Positions 56,681-64,000 of a DNA stretch of 64,000 nucleotides are shown one piece after another. The notes below the pieces were generated by a model that saw only the letters and a list, made by a program, of their open reading frames with translations, searched no databases and was not told where the DNA came from. The position numbers and the translations under genes are program-made. Numbering within the stretch: the first letter of the stretch is position 1; the number at the start of each line of letters is the position of its first letter. Source of the DNA: Adiantum capillus-veneris (Eukaryota > Streptophyta > Polypodiopsida > Polypodiales > Pteridaceae); contig CM043959.1 of assembly GCA_014529385.2 (NCBI GenBank), positions 15,758,809-15,822,808 on the forward strand, written 5' to 3'.

Positions 56681-57106
56681 CATGCACTTTGATCTTTGGT
56701 TCTTAAGTCCACGAAGGACTTGGGTTCTTGGGTGCTTGAGGGTCTTGAGGTTCTTGAGGTTTTCTTTCGCTTGCAATCCGTGTTGAGAAGGATCTTCTCT
56801 TCACCCGAGTTCTACTCCTTTCTGCGGGCGCACCCCTTGGCGGCCTTGCGCTCACACCAAGGTTTCTTTTTCCCACCTCACGTCGATTGGCCGGCCGCTA
56901 AGTGCACGGTCAGCTCTCAATGAGGGAAAAGAGACACAAGGGGAGGCTGGACAAGCCCTTCTTTCTTGGGATTCTTGTCACTCTTCAAAAACACGATTAG
57001 GAATCGACACGCCCAAGCGAACTTGGGTTCGTGCGACCGCAACAAAGCAAAAAAAAACTTGTGATTCTTGTGGTTCTTTCTTCGAGTGATACAGAACACT
57101 GCCAAA

Positions 57107-57119
57107 GCTCTGATACCAA
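57107..57119 (-). promoter_or_regulatory. Primer-binding site, chromovirus B
   Basis: Minus-strand TTGGTATCAGAGC, adjacent to the 5' LTR at 57120. Exact match to the common initiator-methionine tRNA primer site. Confidence 0.92.
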
Positions 57120-58255
57120 TGTAAGGTGCAGCGGAATGATTGTTGTACTTTCTCAAGGTGAGTGTTCCATATTTTGCTCAAGGTTGCTTTTAGTTCTTAT
57201 GGAAGGGAGAGCCTTCCGTTCTTAATGGAGAGTGCTATGATCACGAACAAAGTGAGTGGATACTGTGCGTGCAAGTGTATGAGACTGAGAGATAGAGAGA
57301 AGAGAGATACGACACCAGAGACGTTGTAAAACCCTCCTCCGAAGGCCCCACTCTCGTTGGCGAGATTGGTCTACAATTGATTGCACAAACAGGTACAATG
57401 CTGATGCATGAAGTTGATGCAAGTCTAGACTATGTAGACGATGACAACTGGGATGGTGAGGCCGACAATAGGGCTGAAAACTGTATGGATCTATCTGCTG
57501 TCCAAAAACGCTCACTTCTGAATTCTGCTGCAAGTAAAAGGCTGAACTTCGGGCTGACTTTATGCTGCTAGAAAAACGCTGAATTAGCCTGACAAAAACG
57601 CTGATGACTGCTGTGTTTTAGGGCTGAAAACGCTGCTGTCCTGCCGCGGTTCAATGCTGAAAAAGCAGGTTTTATGTGCTGCTGGTCAAGGCTGAAAATG
57701 CTAGATGCAAAGGGGGTGATGCTGTGCGGTATATGCTGAAATCGCCAAGGCAAAGGAATGGCTAGCGATGATGCAAAACGCTAGGGCTGAGGGAGGGAAA
57801 AATGCCAAGGCAAGGGTGATGGAAAACGCCAAGGGGATCTTGGAGAGTCTTGCTGAGAGAGGGGGGAACCTGTTGTCAATGGCCTGCTGTTCTTCTTGCT
57901 CATCTGCTGTTTAGGGCTAACCTTGGTTTGCTTATATATTTTCTTACCCAATTTGCCCTACCTACTTTCCAACAAGAGTCACTTAATAAGTGAAAAATGT
58001 CAAAATAGGTAAAATAGGCTAAATGCATTGGAAAAATCCCCTAATTGATTCTAATGGATTCTGATGGAAATGCTTATGATCATGCTGTGTGCAACCGGAG
58101 GATATGCATCTATACTAAGTGATCGGGCATGCACGGTCTACAAATAGACTCACAAAAGTGCCAGATCACTTCTAATCTAGATTGACTGGACTGGCGGAAC
58201 CTTGTTATGCTGTAGCTTGTCCACGGACACATAGGGTTGGTTGTGTCACGTGACA
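57120..58255 (-). mobile_element. 5' LTR of chromovirus B
   Basis: 1136 bp, nearly identical to 50763-51904, with the same palindromic start (58244-58255). The few differences set a fairly young insertion age compared with the heavy decay of the coding region. Confidence 0.95.
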
Positions 58256-58500
58256 AGTTTGTAGGGAAAATGGCTAAAAACCTAAAACAGAGTTACTCGG
58301 CTTTCAATTTTTAGGCATCTTAAAACCTCAGGCTAGCGTTGGAGTTTACTCGTCGCCAGGACCTGTGACAACTTGGTGACGTGGCTGTCCGCTAGACCTA
58401 CATACTACCCCTAGGCTGAAAACAGGCCTGCAGTGCAAAGAAATGCTGACATGGCAGCCTTTGCGTTTTGCGGCGCAAATCACGAGCAGCGTACGGCTGA

Positions 58501-59849
58501 TGTAACCGGCCTGTACAACGTAGAGGGCGGTACTATTTCAATTACCTGTTAACTTTACACAGAGCACTGAGAAGGGAAGAGGACACAGATGCGTCCAGCG
58601 ACCAGAATGTCACTGCGCACACGAGACCGACACCCTGTAGGCCCCAAAGACTGGCGCCCCTTTCGGTATTTCTTTATTCAAATTAAGGTAGACGATCCGA
58701 CCACTTCTCACAAGCTTTCACAAAGCTGTCCAAACCTGGCAAGGGCTGAAAACGCAGGTTTTCGACCTGATTTTGGTAGCATAACGGCGCAAAAACCAGT
58801 GTAGGTCAAAAGCACCTGTCTAGGACGGATTCCCTCGCTATTTGGAAGCTTTCTGGTGAGCTGTCACAGAAATTCAGCGGGCTGTAATTCCCTGTTTTTC
58901 ACTGCCGGGTGCCCAAAAGCCTATACACGCATCCCAAGGTTCTCACGAGGCTCCCCCGGTGTTCCCTTGCAATTTAGGTGCGAAACCCTAAACCTGCAGA
59001 AAAACACAGCAGGCTGTAATTCGCTGTTTCTGATCGTTTTAAGCAGAGCGAACACACCTACGCGTGTCCCAAGGGCTCCCGCACGCAATGGGATAGTTCC
59101 CCTGTGAATTGGACAAGTTTTCACGCGAGAAAACTCTCCGAACTCGCAATCTTTCGCGATGGAACTGTGCGTACCTGTGGGGGATGAGCAATTAGCTAAT
59201 CCGGTTCTTGTTCAGAAGGCTCTTGCCTTGGCAAATTCGCATAAACCCCCAGAACTGTACATGTTCATCTGAATAGCCCAACTAGTGGGGCATTACCATA
59301 TGTGCCAAAGGGGAGAGAGAGATGCACGAGAGCAAATCATCGTGCTACATGAGACAGAGGAGGAGGCAAGCTTTCCAATAAAGCTGTAGACCTGCACCCA
59401 CTACTCACACACACACACACACACTGTAGGTCACTTCTGTGTGAAAAATCAGCCCGCTCTCTCTTTTGGGCGCCTACTCCAGCTGAGGTGTCCTGTAGAC
59501 GGCTCTACAACTGCCAAGTGTCCAGTTTGCCCCTTTGAGTTAATTCCCTAGTTCCCACTGACTTATAAAGTTATAAGTGACTTTCCGAGTGGCTCAGAGT
59601 TCATTTGGCGCACACAGGCTTCCATACTCATCAGAATTCAGTGCTAACTGGCACGACCAGTCCTAGACTGACCGACCCAGACTCCCGCTGTGAGAAACCT
59701 ATTCGGCCGCAGCCGTTTCACACTGGCCATGCAATGTCCACTTGCACCTTTTCAAGGGTCCCGAGGAAAACAAGTAAAAATAAAAATAAATAAAAATATC
59801 TAGTACTTATTTACGGAAGGCAACAGGAAAAATACACCTCTTGGTGACA
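58501..59849 (-). mobile_element. 3' LTR of chromovirus C
   Basis: About 1349 bp, TGTCACCAAGAGG to GGCCGGTTACA on the minus strand. The left border is set by alignment with the end of the solo LTR at 46411. It contains the AAGAAATACCGAAAGGGGCG motif (about 58655-58674) and a (CA)n run (59408-59424). Confidence 0.88.
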
Positions 59850-60158
59850 CACCCCACCCTTGAAATATTGCAAGCGACCTCGCTTGCATGCCAATAATAC
59901 ATGCGGTATCTCTTGATATCACATATATTCTATGATGGGAATCCAAGATATACATGCTTCCGGAAATGTAATGTTGGACGATTAAACAATCCCACCAACC
60001 TGGCTACGACACATATATCAAGCATAGAAGTCTTCTAGTGTACTCTCAAGCACAAACTTCTCTAGCTAAATTCTGTATGGAAAGAGTAGATACAATTGCT
60101 TAACTACTCTCTTGAGCATCATGAACCATGCTCTTGCCTTGCCCCAGAAAAGGCTACA

Positions 60159-61519
60159 TCAAGTCACTGTGGGTTCCATCTGAAAGGCTTCAAGATACAA
60201 TTGCAATAGCTGAGGTGAATCAACCAATTCAGACTCTTCCGTCCATTTGGCATCCAACGATGGATAGTTCTTGAACTTCACCAAATAGCGTCTTGCAACC
60301 TTTCCTCTAACCTTTCTTTCTTTATGTGCCAATATTTGTTCAAGAACAATGATTTCATCCAATTCTTCCACTTCGGGTTGTTCCTCATCAAGCATATTCT
60401 CTGGCACATCACCAACAAAGGGTCTTAGAAGGTTGACATGAAAAGGATTATGTATTTTCCAGCCTTCTGGTAGCTTTAACCTGTAAGCTACATCGTTGAT
60501 CTTTTCTGAAATTTGAAAAGGATCATAATATCGCATACCAAGCTTAGGAAACAAACGTTCCTTGCCTTTCCTTTTCCTTAACCTAGCCTTTTCAAAGCGC
60601 AAAAGCACCCAATCACCAAGTGAAAATACAAGTTCACGACGGTGACGATTAGCAGCTTTCTTTTGCTTAGCCTTAGTCTTCTCAAGAGCAATCTTTATCT
60701 TCCTGTATGTTTCATCCATATCTTGCACATACTTGTCTGCCTCAAAAATCTTGTCCTTAGTCTGCAAAATGGGCGGGACTTTCTTCTCTCCTTCCACTAT
60801 CTCAAATGGTGCCTTACCTGTTGACGTATGCACAGTGTTATTGTAAGCATATTCAACGAATGGAAGATGGTGTTCCCAAGTTGCCTTATGCTTTGACACA
60901 TAACATTTGAGCAGGTCCAGGACAGTAGAATTTGCCTCTTTTGACTGTCCATCAGTTTGCGGATGAAACGAAGAAGAGAACTTTAGCGTAGTGCCCATGT
61001 TCTCAAACAATGCCTTCCAGAAAAGACTCGTCATACGTGGATCCCTGTCACACTGACAATTGACTGAGGCATTCCGTGATATTTAAAGATATTGCTCATA
61101 AATATCTTGACCATGTGTTCTGGCTTTATCATCTTCCTCACAGGAATGAAATGGGCCTGCTTACTGAACCTACAAGTCCAAATCCCATCATTGCCTGTTT
61201 GCGTCCTTGGAAGATCAAAGATAAAGTCCATTGCTATGCTTTCCCATGGCCTATCTGGGATTGGCAATGGCTGCAACAATCCCGGTTGCTTTTGTCTGTC
61301 AAATTTGACTTTTTGGCATACTAAGCATGATCTTACAAATGTGTCAACATCTTGACGTAAAGTTGGCCAATAGAAGAATGCCTCAACCCCTTTCACTGTC
61401 GCATCAATTCCACGATGCCCAGCATAAGGTGGAGCGTGACTTTCCATCAAAATCTTTGGCCGTAACTGTTTAGTAACGCATAACTTTCCATGCATCATGA
61501 GAAAGTCATTCTTAAGCAT
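60159..61519 (-). pseudogene. Integrase with chromodomain of chromovirus C
   Basis: Minus strand. The HHCC zinc module (ESHAPPYAGHRGIDATVKGV, CLVCQKVKFDRQKQPG) and DDE core (SIAMDFIFDLPRTQTG; SSSFHPQTDGQSKEANSTV) are present. A one-base-type frameshift at about 61030-61050 breaks the second catalytic region (PQSIVSVTGIHV). The rest, 61034-60159, is open for 291 codons. The C-terminal chromodomain shows RRYLVKFKNYPSLDAKWTEE and a following helix. Only one clear break is seen. Confidence 0.9.
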
Positions 61520-61573
61520 ATAGTGCTCATGATGTTGCCCATCAACAAGCTGGTCATAGATCCTTGCAAAATC

Positions 61574-62143
61574 TCAATCTTCAGCATATTGTGTCTTCAT
61601 TTCGTCTAGTTCACAATGGTACGGAATTGACACTGCTGAAATTTGGGGCTTTCGTGACAATGCATCACCCACCACGTTCTTTTTCCCTTGCACATGCACA
61701 ATCTGAAAATGGAACATTGACAAGATGTTTGCCCATCGCATGTGCTTCTCAGACAACTTCGTCTGTGTAAGAAAATATCGCAAGGTTTGATTATCCGTTT
61801 GGACAACAAAATCAGCCCCTAGTAAATAGTGTTTCCAACTAGTGAGAGCATGAATTACTGCCAGCAATTCTTTCTCATAGACTTGCAAGTTCCTTTCAGT
61901 CTTCAAAAGAATTCTGCTCTCATATGCGACTACTCGGCCATTCTGCATTAAAGCTGCACCAAGACTATGGCCACACGCATCACATTGAACCACAAAAGGT
62001 TTAGAAAGATCTAGCAAAATAATTATCGGATCTGAAGTCAGCTTCTCTTTCAAGTGTTTGAACGCTAAAATTTCCTTGGCTGTCCACTTGAAAGTAACTC
62101 CTTTTTCCTTGCAGTGCATGGAGTGGAGAAGCAATCTCAGCAA
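61574..62143 (-). pseudogene. RNase H of chromovirus C
   Basis: Minus strand, open for 189 codons: VTFKWTAKEILAFKHLKEKL, PFVVQCDACGHSLGAALMQN, YEKELLAVIHALTSWKHYLL, VVQTDNQTLRYFLTQ, KKNVVGDALSRKP. Catalytic D and E positions look intact. Separated from RT by a stop or frameshift at about 62145-62190. Confidence 0.9.
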
Positions 62144-62189
62144 AATTTCGGATGAACCTCCTGTAGTAGGAACATAAGCCTAGAAAGCT

Positions 62190-62752
62190 TCAAATGTCAT
62201 GTACGGACTTCAAGTCTGGCCATGACCTAATTGCTTCCACTTTAGCGGGATCCATGCGTACCCCATCCTTTGAAACAATATGCCCAAGGAAGCGAATTTC
62301 TTGCAAAAAGAACTCACTTTTCTTCGCATTGATGAGTAGCCTATTCTTGCGTAGCTCATTGAAAACTGCGGTCAAGTGATCCCTATGCTCCTCTTCAGAC
62401 TTTGAGTAGACAATCATGTCATCAAAGAAGGTACCCACGAAGTTTCTATGTGGTCTAAAAATTATGTCCACATTCTATTAAATGTGGCAGGAGTATTTGT
62501 GAGACCAAATGGCATAACAAGAAACTCATAGAGACCAAATGTTGTCCTGAACGCAGTGTTATGGACATCTTCTCGTCTAATGCGTATCTGATGATACCCG
62601 CTCTTTAGGTCTATTCTTGTAAACAATGACGCTCCCTCAAGCCGATCAAGAATGTCATCTATCCTCGGTATGGGGAACCTGTTCTTGATAGTATTCTTAT
62701 TCAAGGCGCGATAGTCAATGCACATGCGCCATGAACCATCCTTCTTCTGCAC
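62190..62752 (-). pseudogene. Reverse transcriptase of chromovirus C
   Basis: Minus strand in two overlapping frames: 62752-62462 ([54 protein letters not shown]) and 62471-62190 (FVGTFFDDMIVYSKSEEEH, IRFLGHIVSKDGVRMDPAKV). The catalytic FFDD is present. A frameshift at about 62465 separates them. The N-terminal finger region runs to about 62900 with a stop near 62823. Confidence 0.9.
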
Positions 62753-62901
62753 TAAGAGTACAGGCGAACAAAAAGGGGATGAACTGGGCTGAATCAGCTC
62801 CTTCTCTAAAAGCTCGTTGACCTAACCCATAATCTCTTTCTGCTGGGCTGCACTAACCCTGTATGGTGGTCTATTCGGTGGACTAGAACCTGGCACAAGA
62901 T

Positions 62902-63987
62902 CTATAGTATGATCCTCAGGTCTCTCAGAAGGTAACTCCCCTGGCAAGAGTCCGAAAAACAATCACTGAAACCACTCAAAAAAGTTGACTTGTCTTTATC
63001 TAAGGAAGACAAATTAGATACAACTTGAGGTACTTCTTTTGCAAAGATCAAGTACGCAGAAAGATGATTCTTTATTACAGATGAAATAGCAGAAGCAGAA
63101 ACAACTGGAACAGACTCGCCTTTAAGCTTTACATCAAGGACATGAGTCTTTCCTCTATGTACAAGGGTAATCTTTTTGTTGTAAGTATCCACCATAGCAT
63201 GCAACCTGTAACACCATGGGATACGCAGTAACACATCACAGCCCTCAAGTGGCATAATATGAAACTCTTCCGCATCCACATAGCTCTGAATGTGCAGACG
63301 AAGCTTCCCCAAAATGGGAGTAATGGGCTCTGAATGACCTGGGCATGCCAAACCTGCTTCCCCTGTCATACCCATCTCCTCTGCACGAATGCCCAACTTT
63401 GATGCCAATTCTGGTGATATGAAATTTGCACAAGCTCCTGGATCAAAGAAAACTAGCACTGTCTGGTCTCTAACTTTGCCCCAAGCTCTGCACAGCTCCG
63501 TGGCATCTGTGTTTGGCTGGTCTCCAACCAAATCTGGAACAAGTCCTACACTTGGCTTTGGCTTCTTCCCTTTATAGTCTGACTTGTCATCCTTATCCTG
63601 TGACTTCTTCTGTGGACATTTCTTTGCAAAATGTCCTTCCTGTTCACAAATGTAGCATTTCTTGGCCTCCCTAAGAGCTTTCCTTTCTTCAAAAGTTTTG
63701 CCAGAAAAATGCCTTTTTTGCCCTTGTCCTTGTCCGGATGAAGATTTAGACTGCTTCTTGGACGTATCACCTTCTTCAGTGGAGGGCTTCTTTGCGGGAG
63801 GCTCAGAAGGCTTTGCTGCAACATTGCCCTTGGCTGAAAACTGTTTGCCCTGGGACCTTTTCTTGTGGCTATTAAATCCATCGGAATCTCCCTTCGACAG
63901 ATTGCTGGCCACTCTTGCATTCTCTATCAACTGAAACATATTCATGACAGTAGTCTTTGTGCAGTAGTCCCTGATTTTCTTGGGCAA
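62902..63987 (-). pseudogene. Gag C-terminus and protease of chromovirus C (partial)
   Basis: Minus strand, 361 open codons entering from the right edge. A K/S/P/Q-rich linker is followed by the zinc knuckle CYICEQEGHFAKKCPQ (intact C-x2-C-x4-H-x4-C), then the protease (VLVFFDPGACANFISPELAS) and KLRLHIQSYVDAEEFHIMPL, similar to the protease region of gypsy element A. The end (QGSYLLRDLRIIL) is out of frame with the RT, so a frameshift lies at about 62950. Confidence 0.88.
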
Positions 63988-64000
63988 TCCGCAACAGTAC

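Larger units (their letters stand above)
50763..58255 (-). mobile_element. Ty3/gypsy chromovirus B (complete, decayed)
   Basis: 7493 bp on the minus strand with 5' LTR 57120-58255 and 3' LTR 50763-51904, highly similar. Target-site duplication AGTTT at 50758-50762 and 58256-58260. The primer site TTGGTATCAGAGC (minus, 57107-57119) is an exact match to the methionine initiator tRNA. The polypurine tract AAAAAGGAGGGGA (minus, 51905-51917) precedes the 3' LTR. Gag, PR, RT, RNase H, INT and a C-terminal chromodomain-like segment are all recognisable but interrupted. Confidence 0.95.
58501..64000 (-). mobile_element. Ty3/gypsy chromovirus C (partial, runs off window)
   Basis: Minus-strand element whose 3' LTR is 58501-59849 and whose gag N-terminus and 5' LTR lie beyond the window. 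Polypurine tract AAGGGTGGGGTG (minus, 59850-59861). Domain order Gag/PR, RT, RNase H, INT, chromodomain. It is the best preserved element here. The solo LTR at 44937-46411 is the same family. 58261-58500 to its left shows no gene. Confidence 0.93.

Overview
This window looks like intergenic heterochromatin from a large, repeat-rich plant nuclear genome. It carries four Ty3/gypsy-type elements (three chromovirus-like or related, one long Tat/Ogre-like), a Ty1/copia element, an L1-type LINE, a MULE-type MITE, several solo LTRs and many (GA/CT)n, (CA)n and (TA)n arrays. The only host gene I can support is the 5' exon of an F-box/kelch gene resembling plant OR23 proteins. The lineage cannot be fixed from the sequence; a fern, lycophyte or other large-genome plant is an inference. 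No rRNA, tRNA or CRISPR array was recognised.

Layout. 1-18,160 is an old segmental-repeat block: unit X (191-1217, again at 13142-13213 plus 17059-18127) and unit Y (1567-4697, again at 5039-7745 plus 12546-12690). Copy Y2 is split by a gypsy element (5' LTR 7746-9211, gag-PR-RT to 12550) whose 3' half has been deleted. Copy X2 is split by an internally deleted copia element (13214-17058, minus, target-site duplication GAATT). A solo LTR of the gypsy family follows (18163-19732, minus, duplication GCATG). 20,530-27,740 is a (GA)n-rich zone holding two copies of one L1-like LINE, a 5'-truncated one (21001-21713) and a nearly complete one (23073-27694). A MULE MITE (27765-28227, 9-bp duplication) precedes the F-box/kelch exon (29050-29954).

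30,963-48,480 is a 17.5-kb Tat-like LTR retrotransposon (duplication AAGCA) with gag, PR, RT, RNase H and INT, followed by a large block of unrecognised sense reading frames. It has been invaded by a non-autonomous LTR element with a palindromic 5' end (37183-39097, duplication ATACT), a solo chromovirus LTR (44937-46411, duplication CACGC) and, inside its own 3' LTR, a second solo LTR (47219-48247, duplication CTGAT). It sits inside a remnant of another LTR family (30838-30962 plus 48486-48525; second copy about 49567-50144). A decayed chromovirus with two LTRs occupies 50763-58255 (minus, duplication AGTTT), and a better preserved chromovirus runs from 58501 off the end of the window (minus).

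Almost all coding capacity is retroelement gag-pol broken by stops and frameshifts. The biology of interest is in insertion structure: (GA)n targeting by the LINE, an in-frame UAG between its ORF1 and ORF2, the palindromic non-autonomous element, the unknown 3' ORF block of the Tat-like element, and a short motif shared by unrelated LTR families.
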